Shown here piece by piece: positions 44,567 through 54,979 of a stretch of 64,000 bases of DNA. Below the pieces are notes generated by a model. It had not been told where the DNA came from, searched no databases, and saw only the letters and a list, made by a program, of their open reading frames with translations. Made by a program: the position numbers and the translations under genes. The stretch is from Cymbomonas tetramitiformis (lineage: Eukaryota > Chlorophyta > Pyramimonadophyceae > Pyramimonadales > Pyramimonadaceae), in NCBI GenBank assembly GCA_001247695.2, contig LGRX02035263.1, positions 52,064-116,063 of the forward strand, in the 5' to 3' direction. Position 1 is the stretch's first letter, and each line of letters begins with the position of its first letter.

Positions 44567-45053
44567 AAGCTGGATATCCTCTCCATCACCTGATGGAGAA
44601 GCCTATAACAAGCTGGATTTCCCTTATCTTCGCCCCCTCCCTGTTTGCGCCTGCCCCCCCAGCCCCCACCCCATTTCCACACGACCATTGCATCAGATGG
44701 GCAAATTAACTTGATACTCGTGTTCCGCACATTTAAATCGCCAAAATATGTTGCCCCCATGCTTTGCCATCCAGCCTTGGTGGTTGGGTAGCGCCCCCTC
44801 AGGTATGCGCCCAAGAGGTAGCGAATTTTCACACCCATCCGACCAACCCCCTGCACAAAGCTCAGTTGGTTCACACCACTTGGATGACCAAATCGACTTC
44901 CACTCACCTACCACCTTGTATGCACGACGTACATGACCCAATCTACCTCTGGGTACCGACCATATGCCCCACCATGGCCGTATGTGACCACAACACACCG
45001 CCTTCCACGGGGTATAGGCTTCTCCATCAGGTGATGGAGAGGATATCCAGCTT
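44567..45053. mobile_element. 487-bp MITE-like inverted-repeat element
   Basis: A perfect 41-bp inverted repeat bounds it (44567-44607 and 45013-45053), starting AAGCTGGATATCCTCTCC. The repeat itself contains a hairpin CTCCATCA..TGATGGAG. The interior has a minus-strand open stretch without recognised domain. No obvious target duplication. Confidence 0.7.
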
Positions 45054-45172
45054 GCTATATAGTGTACAAAAACCACTAGGTTTTGTACCAACACCCGTTT
45101 TCGTTGGTAGAAGCGGAACGTGCTAACTTGGGGATGCTTAAATCGGTGTCAATAGCAGTGTGTTATGTAATC

Positions 45173-45262
45173 AGTTTAGGGGATGTGCAGTCACGGGATG
45201 CTGCAGTTTAGGGGATGTGCAATCACGGGATGCTGCAGTTTAGGGGATGTACAGCTACAGCG
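45173..45262. repeat. 32-bp tandem repeat with a second locus at 57808-57862
   Basis: TTTAGGGGATGTGCAGTCAC then GGGATGCTGCAG occurs about 2.7 times here. A related pair of units occurs at about 57808-57862. Confidence 0.8.
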
Positions 45263-45454
45263 TTTCTCTTTTGCTCGAATCCTCATTTGCCAAAGGCAGG
45301 CACTGCAATACATTTCATTAAAATGATTTTGTAAAGTGTTTAAAATGCATTTTGTGCTTTTACATGCTTTCTAAATTCATGCTTTTGATGAGATGTCCAG
45401 ACTGTCTGTGCACGTCACCAAAAGGAAAGAGTCCTCTGGGTCGGGAGCGGTGGG

Positions 45455-45617
45455 AAGAGCAAAAGGAACAGAGCTGAACAGGCGTGTCGCTTCGTGGCTA
45501 CTTGTACATCCTGTTTGTGTCACGGAGCTACATGTGTCATTCGGCTCTACTGCAGCAGGAGTCACGGATTCTGAAAGTCTGAAACCACAAAAATTCTGTT
45601 GCACTCCAATTTGAACA
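45455..45617. repeat. Direct repeat A2 of the YR retrotransposon
   Basis: 163 bp, from AAGAGCAAAAGGAACAG to CCAATTTGAACA. It matches 54396-54558 without any difference that I noticed. Confidence 0.85.
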
Positions 45618-45696
45618 TTTCTCTTTTGCTCGAATCCTCATTTGCCATGAAACCAAAGATGAAACTGTGAGGCACACAAAAGAAATCTGATCTCTG

Positions 45697-47050
45697 TCAC
45701 TGTGACCATGTTAACCAAGCGAAGTAGTAGTCCATGTCTGCGTCCCTCAGAGCTGTCGGGTCGATGTAGTGTTGCACTGCCGAAGAGAACTGTGACCAGC
45801 CTCCTAGGAAGCACACTTTCTCCATTGTCACACCTACAGCTCGAGCACACGTCGTGGCGCCCTTCCGGGTGCTGTGTGCAGAAAAGTGACCTCCTTCAGG
45901 AGGTCTGCAGTCCAGCTCGCTGAGAGCTAGACCAATCCAGTCATTAGCCACGGAAGCCTTGAAGTTCTTCGGGTCCTCGGGTAGCAACAAGTAGCCGTCA
46001 GGTTGAGTCTTCTCAGAAATGCTCTAAGCTGTGTCACGGTAGAACTCCCAGTGCTCGATCAGCTCCTTCAACAGAGCCACCCCCTTCCAGGGGATCGTAA
46101 GGCGTCGCTTCACTCGAAGGTGTCGCCGTCCTTTCTCTTTCAGTAGCACCACTGAGAACTCATCGTCGCCACAATGAACGTGCTGCCGTGACAACGAGGT
46201 CCCCGTGTCCGGTCTGCCGAAGGTCACGAAGGCCACCACCACGTAGGTAAAGGCTCGCAGTAGCTGCAGCTCCTCAGGCGATCTCGGATTCAACTTCAGC
46301 GCTGCCTCGTGCACCCGTCGTACGTGTGCCGCTGGCAGCCACGTCCGCTGGGTCTCGATGTTCTCCTTCTGCACCGCCAGCTCCGCCTGGATGGTCGCCA
46401 TCCCCTTCACAGCTCGGGTCACAGAGCGCCCCTTCGCCGGTCCAGGGAAACCAAAGTCCTCGTGGTAGTTGTTGATGGCGGACAGGTACGGCTGTAATGA
46501 TGCCGACTGGATGTTCCCGTCCTCCAATAGAGCGGCGATGTACAGCAACACAGTCGCCTCCGACGCTGGCAGCCACGGCCGTTGGTGCAGCTCACAAAAT
46601 AAAATGAATCGCCGCGCCTTCGGTCCGTAGTTGTCCTTCGTCGTGTCCAGCAGTGCCTTTTTCTGCATCGACACCGCCAGTTCGGTGAGCCGGGAAGGTC
46701 CCAACTCACCCCTCCACCGCTCACAAAGTGAGCGCGTGAGGAAATTTTGTACAGCACCACCGCGCTTGTAATCCTCGTAGTTGCCTCCGCTGCTCCGCTC
46801 GGTGTTCTCGCCGTCCGCGTCCGTTGTCTCGTCCGTGCTGTTGATGATTTTGAAGTTCTCTTCGGACAAGTCTAGCTTCTCCTCGTCGCCGTCGTCGTAC
46901 AGCACGTGCGCCTTTCTGTCCTCGTTGAACTCCTTCACCACACCCGGGTAGAAGCGGTCATCGTCCTCCCAAAACACCTCGATTCTTGTACCCACGGTCA
47001 CCTTGCTTGCTGTCGTACTCGTAGCCGAGCTTCTTCGTACCTCAGCAGCG
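45697..47050 (-). pseudogene. Tyrosine recombinase with N-terminal Tudor-like domain, one in-frame stop
   Basis: The frame downstream of RT first encodes a Tudor/Agenet-like module: GTRIEVFWEDDDRFYPGVVK then LYDDGDEEKLDL (about 46985-46850). A phage-integrase-type core-binding region follows (RRFILFCELHQRPWLPASEA, LLYIAALLEDG). The catalytic part has RPDTG, then HSTRKGATT (the HxxR box) and GGWSQFSSAVQHYID with the nucleophile Tyr at the end (45697-45990). A TAG at 46024-46026 separates the two halves without a frame change, so one nonsense codon inactivates an otherwise complete gene. The precise start is unclear because the ORF overlaps the RT frame. The recombinase would insert the circular cDNA copy of the element. 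Confidence 0.75.
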
Positions 47051-47057
47051 TAGTAAC

Positions 47058-49124
47058 TCACGGGCGCGCCTCGATGAAGAACATCACAGCGTCCCATTTC
47101 GAGGGCCCGAGCAGCTCGGACCCTCCCAGCCTGCTCGGAGTGAACAGGTCCCTGCGCCGTGGCATGATCACCACCTCGGTGGCCAGGGCTTCCAGCTCTC
47201 TGAACCAGGACTGTCCCGGCCAGTACGGAGCCACCACCGTAGCAGCGGCCCCCTCCTCCCGCAGCTTGTGCGCCACCTCGTCCAGCAGCGCCCACGGGGG
47301 GTTCACCCAATTGTTCTCCCCCCGCCAGTCGTACGTCAGAGAGTCCACACCTTCGCACTTCGGGTCTTTCCACGCAGCGTAGTACCGAGGAAGCTGCGCG
47401 GAGATCTCGGAAGCGAACCGGTCGACTGTGTAGGGCCCCCACTGCTTGTTGGCCCACACGAACCAGTCCCGATTCAGCCTCCAGTCGTCCAAATCCTCGC
47501 AACGCGAAAGGTTGTCGGCCCACACGTTGGCCTCGCTGCGGATGTACCGGGCCTGCAACTCGATGTCGTGCAAGTCCAGTAGCAGCGAGAGTCTCCTCAT
47601 CCTCCTCATCAGGTCCGGGTTTCTGGAGGTGAAGTGTGACAGCATCGCCACCACCGCCTGGTTGTCGCAGTAGAGCCGTACGACCTTGCCCTCCAGCTCC
47701 TGCAGAAACGCCTGTACGGTCTTGTACACGGCCTCCAGCTCTAGGTGCGTAATGTGCCAGCAGCGCATCTCGTCTGGCCAGAAACCTCGCGCGGGGAACT
47801 TCAGGTTCAGCACTCCTCCCCACGCCGTCATCGAAGAGTCCGTGTGCACCTTCGCTCTCGTCGGGGATCTCCAGATTTTGCGTCCGTTCCACCTGCTCAT
47901 CACAGGCAGCCTGGACCACCATTCTAAGTCCCCCCGAGCTGAACGTGAGATTTTTACCTTCGCTCCCCAGCTGCGTTTCTCCGCCAGCACGAAGTAGAGC
48001 TCCCGTAGGTAGAGCCGCGCCGCTGGTACTGCCAAGTACACGGATTGGCAGAGTCCCGTGAAGGACGCCAGTCTCCTGGCAGGAATCCACCTCCGATTTC
48101 TCGCTGCGTCGCACAGGATCTCCTTCGCCTTGGCGTGGATTTTGTGCACCCGTCGTTCTGTCACACGGAATTGTCCCAGCTTCAGGTCCACCTCCAGCCC
48201 GAGGTGCTCCACCACCTGCGTCGGCTCCCAGTGGCCCTTCTTCTCGTTCCGCCGTAGGCCAAGTCGATGAAGCACCAGTTGAACTTTTTCTCGACGCAGA
48301 AAGCCTTCTCGCTGAGAGTCGACCAGCACCAGAAAATCGTCCATGTACGGTAGTACTCGCATTCCGCTGTGACGGTTCGCGTCCCCGCCAGCACCACCGG
48401 TCCTGCGACGGACTGACCATCGCTGTCGTACTGCGGAACCGTCCCGCAGTCTCTTGATTTCTCTGCGATCCTCCGCCGCCTGTGGAGAACGCAAAGCCTC
48501 CACCATCACGCGTACGAACTTGCAGAAAACTCTCGGAGAGTCGCTCCATCCGAACGGCATCGCTGAACATTGAAGCAGGTCCCCTTGCAGGTCGAACTGC
48601 ATGAACGACTGGAAGTCCGGGTGGATCCCCAGCGCGTGAAAACCGTCCTGGAGGTCGAAGCTGAAGCACCAGTCGCCCGGTTTCGCTAGTCTCCTTAGTT
48701 TCTTCAGCGTCTCCATCTTCACACGATTTTTTACACACCACTGGTTCAGCCATCGGAAGTCCACCACCAGTCTCCACTTGTTCGTACCCGGTTTTGGCAC
48801 TAAAAAAGCGCGAGAAACGTGAGATCTTCTCGTCGCTCTCGTCCAGGCCCCGTTCTCCAGCAGCCTCTCCTTCTCCGCGTCCAGCCACACCTGCTGCTGC
48901 CGCGTCGCATCCCTCAGTGACACTCCGTGGTCGAACAGAGGCGGAGGCCCGCGCTTCCACCTCAACTTCACCCCGTGAGTAATCCATTGCATCACCTCGG
49001 AACTGGCGCCCGCCGCGCGCCATGCTCCCCTCCGCTGTCTCACCTGCTGTTGCAAGGTGAGTTTCCCCCGACCAGCGCCCGGAGAGGGCTGTTGCGCTGG
49101 AGGGGGTGGCGGCACGCACATCAC
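47058..49124 (-). CDS. Reverse transcriptase-RNase H of the YR retrotransposon
   Basis: A 688-codon intact ORF. The RT domain has AFLVPKPGTNKWRLVVDFRW, FSFDLQDGFHALGIHPDF, FGWSDSPRVFCKF and the catalytic LPYMDDFLVLV box (YMDD). The RNase H domain follows with VHTDSSMTAWGGVL, THLELEAVY and YCDNQAVVAML, giving the usual Asp/Glu/Asp acids. The C-terminal DIRS-type region has WVNPPWALLDEV and APYWPGQSWFREL. It copies the element RNA into cDNA. The N-terminus is Pro/Gln-rich. It is flanked upstream by Gag and downstream by the recombinase, each in another frame. Confidence 0.85.
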   Translation of the reverse strand: MMCVPPPPPAQQPSPGAGRGKLTLQQQVRQRRGAWRAAGASSEVMQWITHGVKLRWKRGPPPLFDHGVSLRDATRQQQVWLDAEKERLLENGAWTRATRRSHVSRAFLVPKPGTNKWRLVVDFRWLNQWCVKNRVKMETLKKLRRLAKPGDWCFSFDLQDGFHALGIHPDFQSFMQFDLQGDLLQCSAMPFGWSDSPRVFCKFVRVMVEALRSPQAAEDRREIKRLRDGSAVRQRWSVRRRTGGAGGDANRHSGMRVLPYMDDFLVLVDSQREGFLRREKVQLVLHRLGLRRNEKKGHWEPTQVVEHLGLEVDLKLGQFRVTERRVHKIHAKAKEILCDAARNRRWIPARRLASFTGLCQSVYLAVPAARLYLRELYFVLAEKRSWGAKVKISRSARGDLEWWSRLPVMSRWNGRKIWRSPTRAKVHTDSSMTAWGGVLNLKFPARGFWPDEMRCWHITHLELEAVYKTVQAFLQELEGKVVRLYCDNQAVVAMLSHFTSRNPDLMRRMRRLSLLLDLHDIELQARYIRSEANVWADNLSRCEDLDDWRLNRDWFVWANKQWGPYTVDRFASEISAQLPRYYAAWKDPKCEGVDSLTYDWRGENNWVNPPWALLDEVAHKLREEGAAATVVAPYWPGQSWFRELEALATEVVIMPRRRDLFTPSRLGGSELLGPSKWDAVMFFIEARP

Positions 49125-49808
49125 GCATCGGCCGCGGGCCTTCCGCCCCGGCCCTTGTTGCCGCCTTTGTCGGTAGGCTGCTTCGTACCGTCCTTCTACT
49201 TGTTCTTACGCTCCTTCCAGCGGTCACGGTCCCGTGGATCTTTCACAACCCGCGTTTCTGCGCTCGCCGCGTTCTTGGACGCAAGGTTCAGCATCGCTCT
49301 GCCGCGGTTCTTGTCGAAGTCGTTCAGCCATTGCTGCAACACCTCGTCCGCCACCACGCCGTCCGCTGCCTGGTAGACCCTGTCCTCCACGAACTGCAGC
49401 TTTGCGCGTAGAGCGTCTTGTCCTCCACGCTGCGAAGAACCCGGCTCTTGCTCCAGCTGCCCGCGCAGTTCCAGCATCGTCCAACGGTTGCACAGTAAAG
49501 CGTACACGCCGTGGACCGAGTTGGTAACCTCGTGGAAGTGTTTCTGCCAGTCTCTCAGTGACAATCCTGAGTCCTCATTCTCGTCCAACGTCTGGTTGCA
49601 CGCGATCACCACGTCGTGCAAGTAGGACAGCGCTGGAGCCAGCACCATGCACTCGTACTTCATGGAAGAGTTGGACTTCTTGGAGAGCGCGTCGTACGTC
49701 TTGTTGCCGTGCAGGTCGTACAACTGCGGCATCCTCGTTGCCAGTGTCGCCGGTCGCGTTGGGAACGGGTTGACGGAGGCTGCTGGCACGTAGTTCACGG
49801 GGGACTAG

Positions 49809-52800
49809 ATATACCGTACTGCCCCCTGTATGACATTCCTCGATGCATGTGACAGATGACTGCATTATTATTCGGCTCGAGACCGCGAGTCATAGCGACA
49901 GAGACCGCGAGTCACAGCGATAGTGACTGCGAGCCACGTGTTAGAGTACTCGAGCATCACTATAGCCGTACTCGTACAGACTTACACAACGCACGTAGCA
50001 TAAGCTACTTAGACTCTCAGACTCTCATATGTGATATCTTTACAGACATATTATCACCGTTTTCAGCCTCATATTTTTGCGTACAGCGATAGTATTAAAA
50101 CACGGATATATAGAATATTCTACCCTATATGTGTTTCATACTATCTATTAGGTTATGTTTTACCACAACGCACCACTGCAATCTCTGATGAAACAACAAA
50201 TTTCAAATTAGCCGTCGAAAGCACATCGAACTGGCAGTCAGCGAAATTGTTCGAAAATTGCGACTCGCTTTTACACTAACCCTCCGCAGGTCGGGCCGGC
50301 TTCAATTTTAACTCGCCGAAACCTTTTATGATTGGGAATTAAACTACGAATGCCCTCTCGGCCCTTGTTTCGACTTCAATGTTAAATCGCGTCCGATAAT
50401 TATCACACGCTCTGCCGGAATTTAGGGGACGCCTTAGATTTCGGGTTCATCACGAGCATTTACGGCGGAAGCGCTGGCCAATTTTTTGAAAATTAACAAA
50501 TCTTAGAGAAAATCTTCATCTCAACCCCTAGGAGAACGTCTTGCGCAACATCGTCGCCTTCACCGCCACCAACGGTCCGAAGGTCTACCATGTCAACGTT
50601 CACGCCAACAACAACCCCGGGATCCCAACCGCCAACACAAGAACTTCAACCACGTTCTCAACGGCGATTATTCACTTCACGACAACCTCTCCCCCCATCT
50701 CCAACAAATGAGGAAATCTCCATTACCATCAACGCCCTTCTTCAAGACCTCCATGCCGTCACCACCAAAGTGGACGAGATCTCCACCACCATCACCTCAC
50801 TTGGATCTGCATTTCAGCGCTCATCTGCTCAGTCCGACGAGATCCACGAGAATTACGTCACGAAGGAAGAACTCAACGACGTCAATCAACTCAACGAGAC
50901 CATCCTCGACGACTTAATCAAAGTCCGCGACGAATGCGTCAACGCCACCTCTCTGGCTCGCACTGTTGCGAGTAGAACTACTTCATCTTCGACGCCATCT
51001 TCAGTCGTAATTACTTCGGACAAGATGTTCGACGCCACCAAGGAATTGGAGACTATTCCAGAGGTTACGCCATTGCAACATCGAGATGGGCAACCACTTC
51101 CTCCAACCAAGATCAAGCACATCATGGACGACAACACCAGCGCCTTCAACACCCGCTCCACCACTCCTGACGTCACTCCGCTCCTGAAGCAGTTGAAGAC
51201 CGCCTATTATGCCCTCACGGACATTCACGAGCGACAACAACAACGTGAACTCCAATTGAACTTCCTCACCGCGGGCGGCGACATTGTGTTCAAGAAGTTC
51301 TGTGACGCCCTGACCCGTGTGCTCACCGCCACCCGACCTGGCCACGCCCCAGCACTACTTAACCTTCAACACCGACTGAAAGACGAGCCCTACGACGGTA
51401 TCTCCAATGGCCTTCTAGCTCAACTTCTACTTGCTGCCACTTGTGCCAACACACAAATTGTGTTGGCACAAATTGTGAAGGACTCCCCCCAGGCTCAGGT
51501 GGACGGCAGGCTGCTTCTACTGCACGTGCACTGCCGCCTGATCACCTACCCCCCCTCCACGGACCACTCCAACCTCACCAAGGCCAAGGCCCTTCGAATC
51601 TCTGAGTCCGAGGACCCCGGCTTGAAGCTGAACACCTTCGCCACCCTCATCGGCAGCCACAGGCAGCTTCACCCCGCCTTCTCTGGACAGCAGGAGCAGG
51701 AGGTCCTCATTGACATCTTACGGGCCTCCCAGGACACGGCCGAGCACCTCTTCGACATCCCTCTGTACTTCGATGTCATCCGCACCTACGAGGAGAACAA
51801 CCGCATGACCTCCTCTGGCTTCCCCGGTGGTCTTCAGAAGTTCATTGAGGCCATCGGTAATGTGTGGTACACCCGGGGCTCCGCCCACCATTCCCAGCTC
51901 CCTGGCTCTTCATCCCGCCCCCGAGCTGCCTCCATGACGGGGGAAGTCCGTGAGGGAGGGCGGGGCTCGGCTGATACAGTCAGGCCGAGAGAGAAGCACC
52001 CTAACGGCAAGGGCGGCAAGGGGGGCAAGGGTGGCAAGGGTACGCACCCTCGGGCCACCACACCACCTCCATCCAGGCCCCGCTCACCACTACGGGGCGG
52101 CAACAGAGCTGCCTTCATTGAGCACGAGAAGGCCATGTACAAAGCGGCCAAGCTCAAGCACGCCGGCTCCACCAACAAGGACTCCACCCCCTCTGGCACC
52201 TGGGACCGCTTCAAGTTCACCCCCTCCGACCCCAATGACAAGTCCATCGGCCACCCCTGCCGCTCCTGCAAGTACAAGTTCAACAAGACCGTCACCCACT
52301 CCCTCGGCAGGTTCGGCTGCCCCTGCACACTGGCTGAGAGAGCCGACATGTGGGTTAAAGCCGGCCCCCCTCCATCTGTGAACCATGTCCCGCCCCCGTC
52401 CTCCACCACCGCACCCCGCCACCTCCACCTCACCCCCCACCGACGTGCATCGCCCGGCCACCGCATCCGAGCCGGGCAGCTCTCGGCAGGAGGTTGCACA
52501 GCTCAAGCAGCCACCCCCTCCGCCACCCCGCCCCCCCGCCGCTCTGAGTTTCACCATCCAGCTCAGGCAGTCAGCTTCCAGGCAGACCAGGAGGATGATG
52601 AGACTGAGTGGCCCGCCCTCACCAGTAAGCCCTGGATCCCTCAGTTCTCTGGCCCCTCACCTCACCCAACCCCCTCGGCTTCGGCCAACCACTTCTCCCC
52701 CAATCCCTTCAGCTCCCTCTCCCCCTCCGCCTCTCCACCCGACACCCAGTTCACCTTCCCCCAGCTGGACCCCACCGCCCTCTTTGCATTCAGATACTTT

Positions 52801-53799
52801 GACACCGTCACGGCTACTGACTTGAGAGAGGACCCGGACCACGAGGACCCGGCTTGGGAGAGGACAAAGCGGCAGAGGAAGCGGGACAAGGAGAAGCAGA
52901 AGAAGGCCATTCAGCAGCAGCAGAAGCTTCAGCGGCAGCACCAGGTAGCTGAATCACTGGCTTCGGCCAACAGCACCGCCACCGCCCCAGTCCAGACAGA
53001 CATCACCGTGGACTGCAACACCCAGTGCCCTGTGCCCTACCTGACTGACCTCTTGACCGGCAGCACCTCAGTGGCCTCCACCATCTCCGAGGACACTCTG
53101 GACACTGCCTCCGAGGACACTCTGGACACTGCCTCCGAGGACACTCTGGACACTGCCACCGAGGACACTCCGGACACTGCCACCACCCCTCCCACCTCCA
53201 CCGCTCCCCTCCCACCACCATCACCACCCCCCGACTGCCACCAGCCTGAGCCTCGGGCCATTGGTATCCCCCCAGCCACCACAATTGCACCTGACACTGC
53301 ATGCATTCATATTGCAGTGCCTGGGATGGGGATGCATTGGGAGGGCACGCATACGGACCCAGTTCACATTGCTGCCGTACACACCGCCACACCACACCCT
53401 GGCTGTAACACTCCCTCGGTCACACGCACCCTAGTAGCCATTGCCATGCACTGGATCTCCTTCCACGTTGCTGTGCTCCTCGCACTTTTGCACATAACAC
53501 TGACATACACATTCTATATGTCACCTCGGCCGGCTATCACCTTCTCACAGCCGGCCTATGCCAGTGCCACGGCACCGGCCAATGCCTCACCTCAGCCAGC
53601 CTCCGGTGGTGCCACGGCACCGGCTACTGCCTCCACACAGCCAGCCTCCGGTGGTGCCACGGCACCGGCTACTGCCTCCACACAGCCAGCCTCCGGTGGT
53701 GCCACGGCACCGGCTACTGCCTCCACACAGCCAGCCTCCGGTGGTGCCACGGCACCGGCTACTGCCTCACCTCAGCCGGCCCTTCATACTATCTATTAG
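49809..53799 (+). mobile_element. LTR-retroelement remnant inserted in the YR element's gag
   Basis: The left ~343 bp (49809-50151) behave like a 5' LTR or leader ending TTCATACTATCTATTAG. The same 17 bases form the extreme right end (53783-53799). Between them is a single large plus-strand Gag-like ORF and no pol. The simplest reading is a gag-only remnant in which a deletion joined the end of gag to the last bases of the 3' LTR. TAG at 49806-49808 and 53800-53802 could be the target duplication, but this is ambiguous. Confidence 0.55.
50590..53799 (+). CDS. Large Gag-like protein of the inserted retroelement
   Basis: A 1069-codon ORF. The N-terminal third is Ser/Thr/Pro-rich with a coiled coil (EISITINALLQDLHAVTTKV). 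Helical, capsid-like sequence follows (LLNLQHRLKDEPYDG, HPAFSGQQEQEVLIDIL). A basic Gly/Lys stretch (GKGGKGGKGGKG) comes next, then a possible zinc knuckle CRSCKYKFNKTVTH with GCPC. Later parts have four EDTLDTAS repeats, a hydrophobic segment (WISFHVAVLLALLHITLTYT) and four 15-residue repeats GGATAPATASTQPAS. The last residues LHTIY come from the LTR-like end, so the natural C-terminus and pol are missing. Codon use is strongly C-rich in the second half. Confidence 0.6.
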   Translation: MSTFTPTTTPGSQPPTQELQPRSQRRLFTSRQPLPPSPTNEEISITINALLQDLHAVTTKVDEISTTITSLGSAFQRSSAQSDEIHENYVTKEELNDVNQLNETILDDLIKVRDECVNATSLARTVASRTTSSSTPSSVVITSDKMFDATKELETIPEVTPLQHRDGQPLPPTKIKHIMDDNTSAFNTRSTTPDVTPLLKQLKTAYYALTDIHERQQQRELQLNFLTAGGDIVFKKFCDALTRVLTATRPGHAPALLNLQHRLKDEPYDGISNGLLAQLLLAATCANTQIVLAQIVKDSPQAQVDGRLLLLHVHCRLITYPPSTDHSNLTKAKALRISESEDPGLKLNTFATLIGSHRQLHPAFSGQQEQEVLIDILRASQDTAEHLFDIPLYFDVIRTYEENNRMTSSGFPGGLQKFIEAIGNVWYTRGSAHHSQLPGSSSRPRAASMTGEVREGGRGSADTVRPREKHPNGKGGKGGKGGKGTHPRATTPPPSRPRSPLRGGNRAAFIEHEKAMYKAAKLKHAGSTNKDSTPSGTWDRFKFTPSDPNDKSIGHPCRSCKYKFNKTVTHSLGRFGCPCTLAERADMWVKAGPPPSVNHVPPPSSTTAPRHLHLTPHRRASPGHRIRAGQLSAGGCTAQAATPSATPPPRRSEFHHPAQAVSFQADQEDDETEWPALTSKPWIPQFSGPSPHPTPSASANHFSPNPFSSLSPSASPPDTQFTFPQLDPTALFAFRYFDTVTATDLREDPDHEDPAWERTKRQRKRDKEKQKKAIQQQQKLQRQHQVAESLASANSTATAPVQTDITVDCNTQCPVPYLTDLLTGSTSVASTISEDTLDTASEDTLDTASEDTLDTATEDTPDTATTPPTSTAPLPPPSPPPDCHQPEPRAIGIPPATTIAPDTACIHIAVPGMGMHWEGTHTDPVHIAAVHTATPHPGCNTPSVTRTLVAIAMHWISFHVAVLLALLHITLTYTFYMSPRPAITFSQPAYASATAPANASPQPASGGATAPATASTQPASGGATAPATASTQPASGGATAPATASTQPASGGATAPATASPQPALHTIY

Positions 53800-54395
53800 T
53801 AGTCCAGCTTCTTCCTTCTCTCCCGAAGTTGCTCGGCGGACTTGGCTGCGGATTCCGGGTCAGAAGTCCCAGGCTTCGCCGCCACCTTCGCCTCCAGCTC
53901 AACGTTGATTTGTGCTTGACGTTGAAGCTCGGCACGCAGCAGTCGATGATCTTCTGCCTGCTGCCTCTGCATCTCAAGCAGCTCCCCTTGCTGCTTTTGC
54001 ATCGTCAGAATATGTTGTAACAGCACGTCCTGAGTGGACGGTGCTGCCGGGGAAGGGGAAGCCTGCCCGATGTCCGGCTTCCCCGGGAGGGGTGGGAATT
54101 CCTCTGCAGACTTGCCCTTCGAAGAACCAGCCATTCTCTCTCCCTCAGAGGAGTAACAATGAAATCAATCGTACTGTCGTAGTCGTTGTGAAGCCGTCGT
54201 TTTGAAGTCGTAACGCCGTCCCCGCGATTTCTCTGTCAGATCTCCTGTCGTCGTTCGATCGCCGTCGTACAACCAAGTGGTCTAGTCACTACCTACTCTA
54301 CTGTTTTACCGGTGAAACAGGTGAAGAAAATTACAAAATCGGATTTGCAGTGTGCCTCACAGAGTACCGTAGGTACCCGTGAAGTTCCTGTTTGC

Positions 54396-54558
54396 AAGAG
54401 CAAAAGGAACAGAGCTGAACAGGCGTGTCGCTTCGTGGCTACTTGTACATCCTGTTTGTGTCACGGAGCTACATGTGTCATTCGGCTCTACTGCAGCAGG
54501 AGTCACGGATTCTGAAAGTCTGAAACCACAAAAATTCTGTTGCACTCCAATTTGAACA
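54396..54558. repeat. Direct repeat A1 of the YR retrotransposon
   Basis: The 5' terminal copy in element orientation, same 163 bp as 45455-45617. Confidence 0.85.
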
Positions 54559-54979
54559 GAATCCCTTCTAAAGGGCAAGGATGCAGGAGATCGCTGCCAT
54601 ATGGGTTAGTGCATGTGTGTTTGTTTGCAGAAAATGTTTCCTCTAGTTCCCACCGGTCTCACCCCCGGCTCCCCCCCCCTTGCTTGAATGGCCCTTTCGA
54701 CTATAAATTCCCCGCAACCGCGGTCCTTGCAAGTGGGGAGAAAAGGTCCCCGAAAGGGTCGGATATAATTCCATTTGTCCTTGAGTGTAGTTGTAAGTTC
54801 CTTAATGCCTCTCACACCACTGGGATAAAGTTGTGCTTTTGTCAGCAGATTGCATGCTATTCAGTGTGCGTGTGTCAGTGGGTAGCTCACGGCCCCTTCA
54901 TCTTGACCAGGGATAGACTCATAAATCAATGTGCTTTCGTCATGCCTACTATACTATTGGAGTGTGAGCTCACGGTGCT
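54559..54979. other. Spacer between YR element and matrix-type gene
   Basis: No gene recognised. From about 54875 the sequence is part of a duplication shared with 58262-58376, including GCTTTCGTCATGCCT and GAGCTCACGGTGCTATGC before each discoidin-like exon. Confidence 0.4.

Larger units (their letters stand above)
49196..54134 (-). pseudogene. Gag-like ORF of the YR retrotransposon, split by an insertion
   Basis: The N-terminal part, 54134-53796, starts MAGSSKGKSAEEFPPLPGKP and continues as a Gln-rich coiled coil (LLQHILTMQKQQGELLEMQR) to RERRKKLD. The C-terminal part, 49798-49196, reads MNYVPAASVNPF, KYECMVLAPALSYLHDVVIA and ends in a basic tail. The break coincides with the borders of a 4-kb insertion (about 49809-53799). 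Together about 310 residues, typical for the first ORF of DIRS-like elements. It is assigned as Gag from position and composition, not from a recognised domain. Confidence 0.6.
45263..54558 (-). mobile_element. Tyrosine-recombinase retrotransposon (DIRS/Ngaro/PAT type)
   Basis: In minus orientation the order is gag, RT-RNase H, tyrosine recombinase. An identical-length 163-bp repeat lies at both ends in direct orientation (54396-54558 and 45455-45617). A 30-bp repeat TTTCTCTTTTGCTCGAATCC... lies at 45618-45647, directly abutting the inner copy, and again at 45263-45292. This A1-ORFs-B1-A2-B2 arrangement is the split direct repeat of PAT/Ngaro elements. Without the 4-kb insertion in gag the element is about 5.3 kb. 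A premature stop in the recombinase and the interrupted gag make it inactive. Confidence 0.8.

Noticed and set aside
46024..49227. A single 1067-aa minus-strand protein
   Set aside because: Only its C-terminal third (Tudor-like plus recombinase) shows motifs. The rest lies over the RT-RNase H ORF in another frame and is low-complexity.
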